This document shows positions 27,301-42,300 of a DNA stretch of 64,000 bases, one piece after another. Position 1 is the stretch's first letter, and every line of letters begins with the position of its first letter. The position numbers and the translations under genes are program-made. Origin of the DNA: Novosphingobium piscinae (GTDB lineage Bacteria; Pseudomonadota; Alphaproteobacteria; Sphingomonadales; Sphingomonadaceae); contig NZ_JACLAX010000002.1 of NCBI RefSeq assembly GCF_014230355.1, positions 62,001 to 126,000 of the forward strand. Reading direction: 5' to 3'. The notes below the pieces were generated by a model that was not told the DNA's origin, did no database searches, and saw only the letters and a program-made list of their open reading frames with translations.

Positions 27301-30300
27301 CTATTCGGCCTCGGTCGGCGGGATCACCGTCGCGCTCGACGGTTCGGTCGGGCGCGGCGGCGACGCCGAAGGCGATACGCTGTTCGGGCTCGAGCAGGTG
27401 ATCGGCTCGAGCTTCGATGACCGCATCACCGCTGGGGCCAGCGCCACGCGGCTGAGCGGCGGGGCGGGCGACGACACCCTGGCCGGTGGCAGCGGTAACG
27501 ACCTGCTGGTCGGCGGCAGCGGCGACGACATTCTGGGCGGTGGAGCCGGGGCCGATACGCTGACCGGCGGCAGCGGCATCGACACGGCCGATTACAGTTC
27601 GGCCGCGGCCGGCGTGGCCGTCGCGCTCGACGGCACGGCCGGGACCGGCGGGGATGCGCTCGGCGACGTGCTGAGCGGCATCGAGATCCTGATCGGGTCG
27701 GGCGATGCCGACACGCTCGGCGGCGGCGTGGGCAGCGAGACCCTGCGGGGCGGGATCGGCGATGACCGCCTGCGCGGCAGCGCGGGGGCCGACATGCTCG
27801 ATGGCGGCGCAGGGTTCGACGTGGTCGACTACGGGGCCAGCGCCAATGGTGTGACTGTCGGCCTTGACGGCTCGCTCGGCCTTGGTGGCGATGCGGCGGG
27901 CGACCAGCTGATCGCGGTCGAAGGGGTGATCGGCTCGGCCTACGACGATCGCCTGACCGGCGGAGGCAGTGATGACCTGCTCGACGGCGGTGCCGGCAAC
28001 GACAGTCTGTTCGGCGGTGCCGGTAGCGATAGCCTGCTGGGCGGCAGCGGCGACGATACGCTCGAGGGCGGGGCCGGTCCGGATCTGCTCGACGGTGGCG
28101 CCGGCTTTGACACGGTGGACTATTCGACCTCGTCTGCCGGGGTGCGGGTGTCGGTCGACGGCTCGGTCAGCACCGGTGGCGCAGCCGAGGGCGATCGTCT
28201 GCTCAATGTCGAGCAGCTGATCGGCTCGAACTACAACGATACCCTGCTCGGCACGGCCAACGGCGACCTCCTGACCGGCGGCGGCGGAGATGACGTGCTC
28301 GGCGGACGTGCCGGGGCTGACACGCTCGACGGCGGCAGCGGCTTCGATACGGCCGACTATTCCGATGCCGGGGCGGCCGTGGCGGCCAGCCTCGCGACCG
28401 GTCGCGGCACCGCCGGTGATGCCGCGGGCGACGTGCTCATCAGCATCGAGCGGCTGGCCGGTTCGGCCTTTGACGATACCCTCGTCGGCGGCGCCGGCGA
28501 TGCCGTGCTCGACGGCGGGGCCGGCAACGACTCGCTGCTCGGCGGAGCGGCGATCGACACGATGAGCGGTGGCGCCGGCAACGATACGCTGGTGGGCAGC
28601 GCGGGTGCCGACCTGCTCGATGGCGGTGCGGGCTTCGATACGGTCGACTACTCGGCCTCGAACACCGCGGTGCAGGCCCGCCTGGACGGCGGCACCTCGT
28701 CCGGGGGCACGGCCGAGGGCGATATGCTGAGCAGTGTCGAGGCGGTCATCGGCTCATCCTACAACGATACGCTGGTTGGCTGGGCGGCGGCGGAAGCGCT
28801 GTCGGGCGGCGCCGGCGACGATACGCTGATTGGCGGCACCGGAGCGGACACGCTCGATGGTGGCGCCGGTGAGGATCAGGCCGACTACTCCGGTGCGACC
28901 GCGGCGGTGGGGGTCAACCTGGCGACCGGCGGCTTTGCCGGCGAGGCCGCGGGGGATGTGTTCGCCGCGATCGAGATCGTCCAGGGTTCGAACTTCGATG
29001 ACACGCTGTTCGGCGGCACGGCTGCCGATCTGCTGCGCGGGGGCGTCGGCGACGACAGCCTCGGCGGCGCGGCGGGCACCGACACGCTGGAAGGCGGCAG
29101 CGGCAACGACACCCTGCTCGGCGGTGCGGATGCCGACCAGCTGGACGGCGGCACCGGGCTCGATACTGCGGACTACAGCACCAGCGGCGCCGCCGTGGTG
29201 GTCGGCCTTGACGGATCAACCGGCGCGGGCGGTGATGCCCAGGGCGACCTGCTCACCTCGATCGAGCGGTTGACCGGCTCGGGCTTCAACGACGTGCTGA
29301 CGGGTTCGAGCGGCAACGACACGCTTGATGGCGGTGCCGGCAGCGACAGTCTGTTTGGCGGAGCAGGGGCCGATGCGCTGCTCGGCGGTGCGGGCGATGA
29401 TCTGATCATCGGCGGGGCCGGGGGCGATCAGGTCGATGGCGGGGCCGGGTTCGATACCGTGTCCTACGCCGGTTCGCTGGCTGCGGTGGCGGTCAACCTC
29501 GATGGCACCCCCAATACCGGTGGCGATGCCCAGGGCGATATCCTGGTCGCGGTTGAGGGCGTGATCGGCTCGGCTCTGGACGACACGCTGACCGGTGCGG
29601 CCAGTAGCGACCTGCTCGACGGCTCGGGCGGCGATGATAGCATCCTGGGCGGGGCCGGCGCCGATACCCTGACCGGCGGTTCGGGGGACGACACGCTCGT
29701 CGGCGGAGCCGGGGCCGATTCGATCGATGGCGGTACCGGCTTCGATGCCGCTTCCTACGCCACGGCCAGCGGCGGGGTGGCGGTCGATCTCAGCGGCAAT
29801 GCCGGGACCTTTGGCGATGCCCTCGGCGATCGTTTGGCCAACATCGAGATCCTGACCGGTTCGACCTTCGCCGACACGCTTGGCGGCGGCGCAGCTGCGG
29901 AGACGATTTCCGGCGGTGCGGGCGACGACAGTCTGCTCGGCAGCGCCGGGGCGGACCTGCTCGACGGCGGCTCGGGCACCGACACGATCGACTATTCGAC
30001 CTCGGGCGGCGGGGTCACCGCCTATCTCGATGGCCGGCTCGGCATCGGCGGCGATGCCGCCGGCGACCAGATCCTCAACGCCGAGCGGTTGATCGGCTCG
30101 GGCTTCAACGACCTGCTTACCGGTAGCAGCAGCAACGACACGCTGGTGGGCGGCGCGGGCGATGATCGCCTCGATGGCGCCGATGGCAGCGACGTGCTGC
30201 AGGGCGACAGCGGGGACGACACCATCCTCGGCAGTGACGGGGCCGATACGGTCGATGGCGGCACCGGCCTTGATACGGTCGATTACTCTGCCTCGGGCTC

Positions 30301-33300
30301 GGCGGTCCGCATCGCGCTCGATGGCGTCGCCGGGATCGGCGGGCAGGCCCAGGGCGATGTGATCGCCGGAGCCGAGCGGCTGGTCGGTTCGGCCTTCGCC
30401 GACGTGCTGGGCGGCAGCACCGGCAACGACACGCTGAGCGGCGGCGATGGCGATGATACTCTGCTGGGCAGCGCCGGTGCGGACCGTCTTGACGGTGGCT
30501 CGGGCAGCAACACCGTAGACTACTCGGCCAGCGCCGGAGCGGTCACCGTCTATCTGGATGGCACCGCCGGTCTGGGCGGTGATGCGGCCGGTGACGTGCT
30601 GGTCAATGTTCAGCGCGCGATCGGTTCGGCCATGGCCGACCGGCTGACCGGCGCCGGCACCGACGACGTGCTCGAAGGTGGTGCAGGGGACGATACCCTG
30701 GTCGGCGGCTTCGGCGCGGACTCGCTGGTCGGTGGCACCGGTACCGACACGGCAGACTACTCCGCCTCCAGCGCCGGCGTGACGATCAGTCTTGACGGCA
30801 CCGCCGGATCAAGCGGCGATGCGAGTGGCGACCGGCTGGTCGGCATCGAGGCGATCATCGGTTCTGCCCAGGCCGACAGTCTGGGTGGCAGCGCCAACGA
30901 CGACCGGCTCGATGGCGGTGCCGGCGCGGACAGCCTCAGCGGCGGCGCGGGTGCGGACAGCCTGCTGGGCGGAGCTGGCGATGACCTTCTGGTCGGCGGA
31001 GCCGGGGCGGACAGCCTGGATGGCGGCGCCGGCTTCGATCGGGCGGACTATTCCGCCTCAGCAGCCGGCATCGCGGTTGACCTTGCCACGGGTCTGGGGA
31101 CCGGCGGCGATGCCGCGGGCGACCGCCTGACCAGCGTCGAATCGATTACCGGTAGCGACCATGACGATACGCTCAGCGGCAGCGCGGCGGATGAGCGGCT
31201 CGAGGGCGGGCTCGGCAACGATGCGCTTGGCGGCGGTGCGGGCAGCGATACCCTGCTGGGCGGATCGGGTGACGACACCCTGATCGGCGGAGCCGGGGCG
31301 GACCTGCTCGACGGGGCGAGCGGCAGCGATGCGGTGGATTACACCGCCAGCGCCGCCGCAGTCCAGGTGATCCTCGACGGATCGGCGGCCTCGGGCGGCG
31401 ACGCCCAGGGCGATGTCCTGCTCGGGATCGAACGGGTGATCGGCTCGACCTTCGACGATACCCTTGTCGGTAGCTCGGGCGCCGAGCGGCTGGAAGGCGG
31501 CAGCGGCAACGACGTGCTCACCGGTGCGGCCGGATCGGACACGCTGCTGGGCGGCCTCGGTGACGACACCCTGCAAGGCGGTGCCGGCGCCGATGTGCTC
31601 GACGGTGGCGCCGGCACGAACACGGCGGACTATTCGGCCTCCGGCGCGGCGGTCACGATCGATCTGGCTGCGGGCCAGGGCCTTGGCGGCGACGCGCAGG
31701 GCGACAGCCTGAGCAACATCCAGCGGGTGATCGGCTCGGCCAGCGACGACGTTCTCCAGGGCAGCGCTGGAGCCGACCGCCTCGACGGCGGTGCCGGCGA
31801 TGACACCCTGCAGGGCGCGGCCGGCGCGGACACGTTGAACGGCGGCGGTGGGGACGATTCGATCATCGGCGGGGCCGGCGCCGACACGATCGACGGCGGC
31901 AGCGGCTTCGACAGCGTGTCCTATTCGGGGGCCGGGGCCGGGGTCACGGTCTATCTCGATGGCCGTGCCGGGCTTGGCGACGAGGCCCAGGGCGACGTGC
32001 TCGGCAACGTCGAGCGGGTGTTCGGCAGCGGTTTCGCCGACGTGCTGGTCGGCGCCGCGGGCGCCGAAACGCTCGCGGGCGGCAGCGGTGACGATACGCT
32101 GGCCGGCTCGGCCGGTGCCGATCTGCTCGACGGTGGTGCAGGCTTCGACACGGCCGACTATTCCGGCTCCACGGCCGGCGTCACGGTCTATACCGATGGC
32201 TCGATCTCGCTCGGTGGCCAGGCCGCGGGCGATACCCTGACCAGCATCGAGCGGGTGCTCGGTTCGGACCAGGGCGACATGATCGTGGGCTCTGGCGCGG
32301 ACGAACGGTTCGACGGCGGGGCTGGCAACGATACGCTGCTCGGTGGCGGCGGGACTGACACCCTGATCGGCGGCAGCGGTGACGATACCCTGATCGGTGC
32401 GCTCGGGGCCGACGTGCTGCAGGGCGGCACGGGTGTCGACACGGCTGACTATTCGGCCAGTGCCGGGGCGGTCGCTGTCGGACTGGACGGCGGTGCCAAC
32501 ACGGGCGGGGATGCCCAGGGCGACACGCTGAGCGAAATCGAACAGCTCACCGGCTCGAGCTTCGACGATACCCTGCGCGGCGGCAGCGGCGCCGAGGTGC
32601 TGAGCGGCGGCGCCGGCGATGATCAGTTGCGCGGCAGCACTGGGGCGGATTCGCTGGTCGGCGGCACCGGCTTCGACACGGTGGACTATTCCGCCAGCCT
32701 CGCCGGCGTGCGCGCCGGGCTCGATGGCTCGGTCGGCCAGGGCGGCGATGCCGATGGCGATCGCATCAGTGGCGTGGAGCGGCTGATCGGGTCCGGTTCC
32801 GGCGATACGCTGAGCGGCAGTACGGCTGACGATGTGCTCGATGGCGGCGCCGGCGCGGATTCGCTGCTCGGCGGGCTCGGCCAGGATAGCCTGCTGGGCG
32901 GGACCGGCGACGATACCCTGATCGGCGGCGCCGGCGCGGATGCGCTGGACGGCGGGCTTGGCCTGGATACCGCCGATTACTCCGGCTCGGTGGTCGGGGT
33001 GCAGATCAATCTCAATGGGCTGGCCAGTTCGGGCGGCGATGCCGATGGCGATCTGCTGACCAGCATTGAGCGGGTCATCGGTTCGGCCTTCAACGACGTG
33101 ATCCGCGCCGGTACGGCAGCGGATTCGCTGTTCGGTGGGGCCGGCGACGATACCATCTTTGCCGGTGCAGGCGCCGACCTGATCGACGGCGGAGCGGGCA
33201 GCGATACCGCCGATTATTCGGGGGCGACCAGTTCGGTCAGCATCGCGCTCGACGGCACCGCCGGCGTGGGTGCCGAGGCCGCGGGTGACTCCCTGACCGG

Positions 33301-36300
33301 GGTCGAGCGCCTGATCGGCTCGGGCCATGCCGACACGCTGGGTGGCAGCACCGGCGATGACGTGATCCTGGGCGGGGCCGGGGACGATGCGATCACCGGC
33401 GCTGCGGGCAACGACAGCCTGACCGGCGGTGCGGGCAACGATACCTTGACCGGCGGAGCCGGAGCCGACTTGCTCGAGGGTGGGGCCGGGACGGACACGG
33501 CCGACTATTCGGCCGCCGCGGGCGGTGTGACCGTATTCCTCGACGGGACTGCCGGCAGCCGCAGCGATGCGGCGGGCGACGTCCTCGTCAGCATCGAGCG
33601 GCTGGTCGGCTCGGCCTTCGACGATCGCATGTTCGGTTCGAACGCCTCGGAAGAGCTGCGCGCGGGCGATGGCAACGATTCGCTGGTCGGTTCGGGCGGC
33701 GATGATGCGCTCTACGGCGAGGCCGGCACCGATACGCTGCTGGGCGGCACCGGCGCGGATACGCTGGATGGCGGTACCGGCTTCGACACGGCTGATTATG
33801 GCACCTCGCTGGCCGGGGTCGAGGTCAACATGGACGGCACGGTCAGCCGGGGCGGAGACGCCGAGGGTGACGTGCTGTTCGGCATCGAACGGGTCATCGG
33901 TTCGAGCCAGGCGGACACGATCCGCGGAGCCGCCGGCGCGGACAGCGTCGAAGGTGGGGCTGGCGACGATATCTTCACCTCGAGCGACGGTGCCGACACG
34001 CTGATGGGCGGCGCCGGCAGCGACACGGTCGACTATGCCGGCAGCACCAGCGGGGTTCAGGTCTGGCTTGACGGCACGGCCGGGCTTGGCGGCGATGCCG
34101 CCGGCGATGTCCTCGCCGGCGTGGAAATCCTGATCGGCACCAACTTCAACGATTCGCTCTATGGCGCGGCGGCCGCCGAATCGCTCGGCGGTGGCACCGG
34201 CAACGATCTGCTTTCGGGCGGGGCGGGCAACGACACGCTCGACGGCGGTACCGGCAACGACACCCTGGTGGGCGGCGCTGGCGCCGATGTGATCGATGGC
34301 GGGACCGGCAGCGATACCGCGGACTATTCGGCCGCCGGGGCGGCCGTGGCCGTGCGCATGGACGGTCTGGCCGGCACGGCCGGCGAAGCCGCGGGCGATA
34401 CGCTGCTGGGCATCGAGCGGGTGGTCGGTTCGGGCTTCGACGATACGGTCTCGGGCAGCAGCGGAGCCGACACCATCGAGGGCGCCGCCGGCAACGACCA
34501 GCTTTCGGGACTTGGTGGCACCGACGTGCTCACCGGCGGCGCCGGCAATGATACGCTGGTCGGCGGCGGCGGGGCGGATACCCTCGACGGCGGCACGGGC
34601 AGCGATACCGCCGACTACTCGGCCAGCGGCGCGGGCGTCACGGTCTATCTCGACGGTCGCGCCGGGCTTGGCGGCGACGCTCTGGGCGACGTGTTGGGCG
34701 GGATCGAGGATCTCCGCGGCTCGGCCTTCAACGACCTGCTCGTCGGCACGACCGGCAACGATGCTCTCTCCGGCCAGGACGGCGACGATACCCTGACCGG
34801 CGGGGCCGGAGCCGACACCCTGGTGGGCGGAACCGGCTTCGACACGGCGGACTATGCGGCCAGCGGCGCTGCGGTCGCGGTCAACCTGACGAACGGAACC
34901 GGCACCGGCGGCGATGCCGAGGGCGACAGCCTGACCGGCCTTGAGCGGGTGATCGGCTCGGGCCACAACGACACCCTGACCGGCTCGAGCGGGGCTGACC
35001 TGCTCGAGGGCGGCGGCGGCGACGACCGGCTGCTCGGCGTGGCCGGAACCGATACCCTGTTGGGCGGAGCCGGAGCCGACACAATCGTCGGCGGCACTGG
35101 CGCCGACAGCATCGACGGCGGCCTGGGGATCGACACGGTCGACTATTCGGGCAGCAGCGCGGCTGTGACCGTCTATCTCGACGGCGTGACCGAAGGGGCT
35201 GGCGGCGAAGCCTCGGGCGATGTGGTGGCCAATGTCGAGCGCGTGCTCGGTTCAAGCTTTGCCGATATCCTCGTCGGCGCCGTGGGTGACGAGACGCTCT
35301 CGGGCGGCACCGGCAATGACACGCTGATCGGCGGGGGCGGGGCAGACGTCCTCGAGGGCGGCGCCGGCATCGACGCGGCCTCCTACGCTAATGCGACCGG
35401 GCCGGTCGCGGCCAGCCTGACCACCAATACCGGCACCTTGGGCGACGCCCTGGGCGACACGCTGATCGACATCGAGCAGCTGATCGGCTCGGACTACAAC
35501 GACACGCTCGAGGGCGGCGCCAGCGCCGCGACCCTCAACGGCGGCCTTGGCGATGATCTGATCATCGCCGGCGGCGGGGCCGACAGCGTCATCGGCGGCG
35601 GTGGGCGCGACACGGTGACCTATGCCGGCGCCGGCGCCGCGGTCAGCATCGCGCTCGATGGATCGGCCGGGCAGGGCGATATCGCCGCGGGGGATCGCCT
35701 CAGCGGCATCACCAGCCTGGTCGGATCGACCTTCAACGACACGCTGACCGGCGCCTTCACTGACGATCTCCTGTCTGGCGGGCTCGGCAACGACAGTCTG
35801 GTCGGCGCGGCCGGCAGCGACACGCTCCAGGGCGGCGAAGGCAACGACGTGCTGCGTGGCGGCGCCGGCGCCGACGTGCTGGAGGGCGGCAACGGGACCG
35901 ATACGGCGACCTACTCGGACTCGGCGATCGGGATCGTGCTCAACCTGGCGACCGGCGTGGCCGCGGGCGGCGATGCCCAGGGCGACACCTTCACCGGGAT
36001 CGAACGGTTCGTCGGTTCGAGCGGGGCCGACCTGCTGGTCGCAGGCTCGGCGGTTGCCGACTTCGACGGCCATGACGGCAACGACACGCTGCAGGGCGGA
36101 ACCGCCGCGGATTCGCTGAGCGGCGGCGTGGGTGACGATCTGCTGGTGGGCGGGGCCGGAGCGGACACGCTCGACGGCGGCACCGGGTTCGACAGCGCCG
36201 ACTATTCGGCCAGCGATGCCGCGATCACCATCCGCACCGGCGGGGTCTCCGCGGGCGGTCATGCCGATGGCGACGTGCTGTCGGGGGTCGAGCGGATCGT

Positions 36301-39300
36301 CGGTTCGACCTTCGGCGACACCTTCGAGGGCGCGGCCGGCGACGAGACCTTCGAGGGTGGCGGCGGCAACGATACGTTCTTCGCCAGCGGCGGGGCCGAT
36401 GTCTACGATGGCGGGCAGGGGCTCGACGTCGCGGACTACTCGCTCAGCACCAGCGCGGGCATGACGATCTACATGGATGGCAGCTTCGGCACCGGCGGCG
36501 ATGCCGCAGGTGATCGGCTGTACAACGTCGAGGTGGTCATCGGCTCCAACCAGGACGACCGCATCACGGCCAACAACACGGGCGTGACGATCCAGGCCGG
36601 CGCTGGCAACGATAGCCTGCTGGGCGGTACCGGCAACGATACGCTCGACGGCGGCGCCGGCGATGACCAGTTCACCACCGGGCTCGGCGCCGATGCGGTG
36701 ACCGGCGGCCTTGGCTACGACATCGTCGACTATCGCAACTCTGGCACCGCGGTGGCGATCGCCAACGATGGCACGGCCGGTTCGGGCGGCTGGGCCCAGG
36801 GCGATACGCTTTCCGGAATCGAGCAGATCGAGGGCTCGGCGCTGTACAACGACACGCTGCGCGGCAGCCAGTCGAACCTCGTCACCACCGTGCTCAACGG
36901 CTGGGGCGGCGATGACACCTTCTATTCGTTCGGCGCGGCCGACACGATGGACGGCGGGATCGGGGTCGATACGGCCGACTACGCCGGGTCAACCAGCGCT
37001 GTCACCGTACGGCTCGACGGCACGGCCAGCAGCGGTGGCGACGCGGCGGGCGACGTGTTGAGCAACATCGAGGTGGTGATCGGCTCGGCCTACAACGACC
37101 AGATCACCGGGACTGGTGCCAACGAAACGATGATCGGTGGCAGCGGTGACGACACGCTGGTCGGTGGCCCCGGCGCGGACCGGCTCGATGGCGGGGTCGG
37201 CTTCGACACGGTCGACTATTCGGGCTCCGGCGGCGTGATCGTGACCATGGACGGCACGGCCGGTACGGCAGGCGATGCCAACGGCGATATCCTGGTCAGC
37301 ATCGAGCGCGTGATCGGCTCGAACCTGGCCGACGTGATCTATGGCTCGGCCAATGCCGACGTGATCCTCGGCGGCGGCGGCAACGACACGATCGCGCCAG
37401 GCACCGGGGCGGACACCGTCGACGGCGGGGCCGGCTTCGACATGGCGGACTACTCGTCCTCGACCATCGGTATCACGCTGAATGTCCTGACCCCCAGCAG
37501 CTCGACCGGCGACGCGGCCGGCGATGTGCTGACCAACGTCGAGGTCTTCAACTTGACCGGCTTCAACGACATTTTCGTTGGCACCGGCAATGATGACACC
37601 GTGTTCGGCGGTGCCGGCACCGATCTTCTCACCGGCGGTGCCGGCAGCGATTCGATCGATGGCGGAGCCGGCGACGATACGCTCGTCGGCGGGGCCGGGG
37701 CCGACACCCTGGTCGGTGGCACAGGCACTGACGCGGTCGATTACAGCACCAGTGCCGCGGCAATCACCCTGGCGCTCGACAACACTGTCGGCAGCGGCGG
37801 CGGCGATGCCGCGGGCGATCTTCTCGTCGGCGTCGAGAACGTGATCGGCTCGGACTTCGGCGACCTGATCCTGGGCTCGTCCACCGGCAACCGGATCGAG
37901 GGTGGGCTGGGTGACGACACGCTGGTGGGCGGTGGCGGAGCCGACACGCTGGTGGGCAGCGGTGGCAACGATGCAGCCTCCTACTACAACGCGCTTGCGG
38001 CCGTGGCAGCCAGCCTGGCAACCGGTACGGGCACCGTGGGCGACGCCGCCGGCGATACCTTCACGGGCATCGAGAACCTGATCGGCTCGAACTTCAACGA
38101 TACGCTGACCGGCGATGCCGGCGCCAACACTGTCTCGGGCGGCTTCGGTGCCGACATGCTTTCGGGCGGTGCGGGCAACGATTCGCTGCTCGGCGATGCC
38201 GGCGACGACACGCTCGACGGCGGGGCCGGGGCCGACACGATCGACGGCGGCGCCAACATCAACACGGTCACCTACGCCTCAGCGGCAGCGGCTATCGCGG
38301 CCAGCCTGACCACCAACACGGGCACGGTCGGTGACGCGGCGGGCGACGTCTTCCTCAGCATCAACCACCTCACCGGTTCCAACTTCAATGACACGATCAC
38401 CGGCAATGGTGGCCAGAACACACTGTTTGGTCTCGATGGTGACGACCTGATCGATGGCGCGGCCGGCAACGATTCGATCAACGGCGGTGCCGGAAACGAC
38501 ACGTTGCTTGGTGGCACCGGCTCGGATTCGATGGACGGCGGCCTGGGGGTCGACACGGTCGACTATTCCGCGGGCGGCAGCGGCATCACCGTCGACCTGG
38601 CTGGCGGCACTGGCACCGGCGGCAACGCTCAGGGCGATACCTTCGTCAACATCGAGAACGTGATCGCCACCAACGCCGACGACGTGCTCGTCGGTGACGG
38701 CGGGGCCAACCTGCTCGATGGCCGGGGCAGCAACGATATCCTGCTCGGCGGCGCAGGCAACGACACCATCCTGGGCGGCGACGGCAACGACGTGATCGCC
38801 GGCGGGACTGGCGCAGACTCGCTTGACGGTGGCGCCGGCGCCAACACCCTGTTCTTCGGCACCGACTGGAACAACCCTTGGACCAGTTCGTCGGCGGCAG
38901 GCATCACCATCGTGCTGGATGGCACGACCACGGGTGTGGGCGGCGATGCCCAAGGCGACACCTATGCCAACTTCACCGATATCTGGATGACCGGCTTTGC
39001 CGACCGGGTCACCGGCGTTGCCGCCAACGAGACGTTCCGCGGCAGCGTGGGGGCTGACAGTATCGACGGTGCCGGCGGCACGGACTCCATGAACTATTAC
39101 TGGGGTGCCACAGCCGCGATTTCGATCGGCCTCGATGGCGTGGCCGGGACAGGCGGCACCGCCGCTGGTGACCGCCTGACCAACATCGAGGCGCTGTTCG
39201 GCACGACCTTCAACGACACGCTGTGGGGCGGGGCCGGCAACGACTACCTGTTTGGCGACAACGGCAACGATATCTTCCTTGGCGATGTCGGGGGCGATAC

Positions 39301-42300
39301 GATCGACGGCGGCCTCGGCTTCAACACAGTCACCTTCGCGGCTTCGGGAACCGCGGTCACGGTCAACCTGCTGACTGGCACCGGCACCGGTGGATTGGCT
39401 CAGGGTGATGTCTACTCGAACATCCAGGCCGTGACCGGCTCGAGCGGGGCCGACCTGCTGATCGGCGATGGTGCAGCCAACTCCCTGAACGGCTCGGTTG
39501 GCAATGACACACTGCGCGGCGGGCTGGGTGCGGACACCCTCACCGGTGGCGGCGGCGCCAGCGACGTCGACTTTGCCGACTACTCGGATTCGGCCGCCGC
39601 GGTCACGGTCTTCCTCAATGGCAGTACGGGCGTGGGCGGCACGTCCGAAGGCGACGTGCTGATCGGGATCAGGGGCGTCATCGGGTCCGATTTCAACGAC
39701 TCGATCCGTGGCACGGGCAGCGACGAAACGCTGCTGGGCGGGATCGGCAACGATACGCTCAACGGCGGGGTGGGGGCGGATTCGCTCGACGGTGGCACCG
39801 GCACCGACACGGTGACCTATGCCGGCTCGACCCAGGCGGTCACGGTTCACCTGAACGGGACCGCCGGGGTCGGCGGCGAGGCCCAGGGTGATCGCCTGAC
39901 CGCGATCGAAGTGGTGATCGGCTCCAACTTTGACGACGTCATCAACGGTCACACCGGCAACGAGACGCTCCAGGGCGGCAATGGCAACGACACCCTGCTT
40001 GGTGGGGCCGGGGCGGATTCGCTGGATGGGGGCGCCGGAACCGACGTGGTGTCCTACAGCACGGCGGGGACGGCGATCACCGCCAGCTTTGCCAGCGGTT
40101 CCCTGGTCATCACCGGCGGCGATGCGACCGGCGATACGTTCAATCTGATCGAAGGCGTCATCGGCACCGGTCTGGGCGATTCGATGACGGGCGGTGCGGC
40201 GGCGGAATCCTTCGATGGCGGCGCCGGAAACGACACCATCGTCGGTAGCGCCGGTGCCGATACCCTCGTTGGCGGGACCGGCACCGACACGCTCACCTAT
40301 GCCGGATCGGCGACCGGCGTGATCGTGCAGAACAACGCGGCCTTGACCGGTGCGATCGTCAGCTCGGGCGGTGATGCGGCGAATGATGTCGTTGTTGGCT
40401 TTGAGACGGTGATCGGCTCAAACGCCGACGACCAGCTGATCGACCTCAGCGGCGTGGCGACCCTCCTGACCGGCAACGACGGCAATGACCTTCTCGATGG
40501 CGGCGTGGGCGCCGATACGCTCGACGGCGGCGCCGGCAACGATACGCTCGATGGCGGATCGGGCGCGGATTCGCTGGTTGGCGGGACCGGCACCGATACC
40601 GCCGCTTATGCCTCGGCCACCGGCGGCCTCACCGCCAGCCTCGGCAACACCGCACTGAACAGCGGCGATGCGACCGGCGACACCTACAGCAGTGTCGAGA
40701 ACCTGACCGGTTCCGGCTTCAATGACGTGCTGTATGGCGATGGCGGGGCCAATCTGCTCGATGGCGGCAACGGTGCTGACGTCCTGCTCGGCGGAGCTGG
40801 AGCCGATACGCTGACCGGCGGCGCCGGGGCCGATACGGCGAGCTATGCCAATGCTGGCTCGGGGCTCACGGCCAGTCTCGCCAACACCGCGCTCAATACC
40901 GACGATGCCGCCGGCGATGTCTACAACAGCATCGAGAACCTGACTGGCTCAGGCTTCAACGATACGCTCTATGGCGATGGCAGCGCCAACGCGATCGATG
41001 GCGGCAACGGCAACGACACGCTGATCGGTGGACTCGGGTCCGACAGTCTGACCGGCGGATCGGGGTCGGACACGGCCGACTACTCGGCCTCGGGCGCGGC
41101 GGTGACCGTCTATCTCGACGGGACGATCGGGGTTGGCGGCGACGCGGCGGGTGACAGCCTGACCGGGGTCGAGAACGTGATCGGGTCGGGTGATGCCGAC
41201 CTGTTGACCGGCGATGGCAATGCCAACCGCCTCGATGGCGGCAATGGCAACGACACGCTGATCGGCGCCGCCGGAGCCGATACTCTGGTGGGCGGATCGG
41301 GCATCGACCTGGCGAGCTACGCCGCATCGGGCTCGGCGGTGACGGTCTATCTCGATGGCACCGCCGGCACGGGTGGCGATGCCGCGGGCGACGTGCTCTC
41401 GGGTGTAGAGAACCTCATCGGTTCGAACGGCAACGATGCCCTGTTCGGCGATGGAGCCAACAACCAGCTCGATGGCGGGGTCGGCAACGATACGCTGTCT
41501 GGTGGCGCTGGGGCGGACACCCTAAACGGCGGAACGGGCAGCGATACGGCATCCTATGTCGCTGCGTCAGCGGGCCTTACCGTCAGCCTGGCCAACACCG
41601 CGCTCAATACCGGCGATGCAGTGGGTGACAGCTACAGCAGCATCGAGAACCTGACCGGTTCGGGCCACAACGACATGCTGTACGGCGATGGCGCCGCGAA
41701 CGTCCTTGACGGCGGCAGCGGCAACGACACGCTGGTCGGCGGCGCGGGCAACGACACGCTGATTGGTGGCATCGGTACCGACACGGCCGACTATTCGGCC
41801 TCGGGCGCGGCGGTGACGGTCTACCTCAACGGGACTGCCGGCAGCGGCGGCGACGCAGCGGGCGACGTGCTCTCGGGGATCGAGACGGTGATCGGCTCGA
41901 ACAGCGGCGATACGCTGTTCGGCGACGGCAACAGCAACCAGCTCGATGGCGGCACCGGCAATGACACGCTGGTGGGCGGCGGCGGCGCCGATACGCTGAT
42001 CGGCGGAGCCGGGTTCGATACGGCCAGCTACGCCAATTCGGGTTCGGCCGTGACCGTCAGCCTCGCCAACACCGGGCTGAACACCGGCGATGCGGTGGGT
42101 GACAGCTACAACAGCATCGAGAACCTGACCGGCTCGGACTTCGCCGACACGCTCTATGGCGACGGCAACGGCAACACCATCGAGGGTGGCAACGGCAACG
42201 ACACCCTGATCGGCGCCGGTGGTCCCGACGGGCTGTTCGGCGGTGCCGGCAGCGATACGGCATCCTATGTCACGGCGGGATCCGGGGTCACGGCGAGCCT

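Noticed and set aside
31058..34966. A 1,302-codon open frame on the minus strand inside the giant gene (a similar one of 1,264 codons lies at 41567-45361).
   Set aside because: They are mirror images of the RTX repeats: GC-ended codon bias and periodicity keep the opposite strand open. The products are repetitive in the same register and have no domain or start signal.
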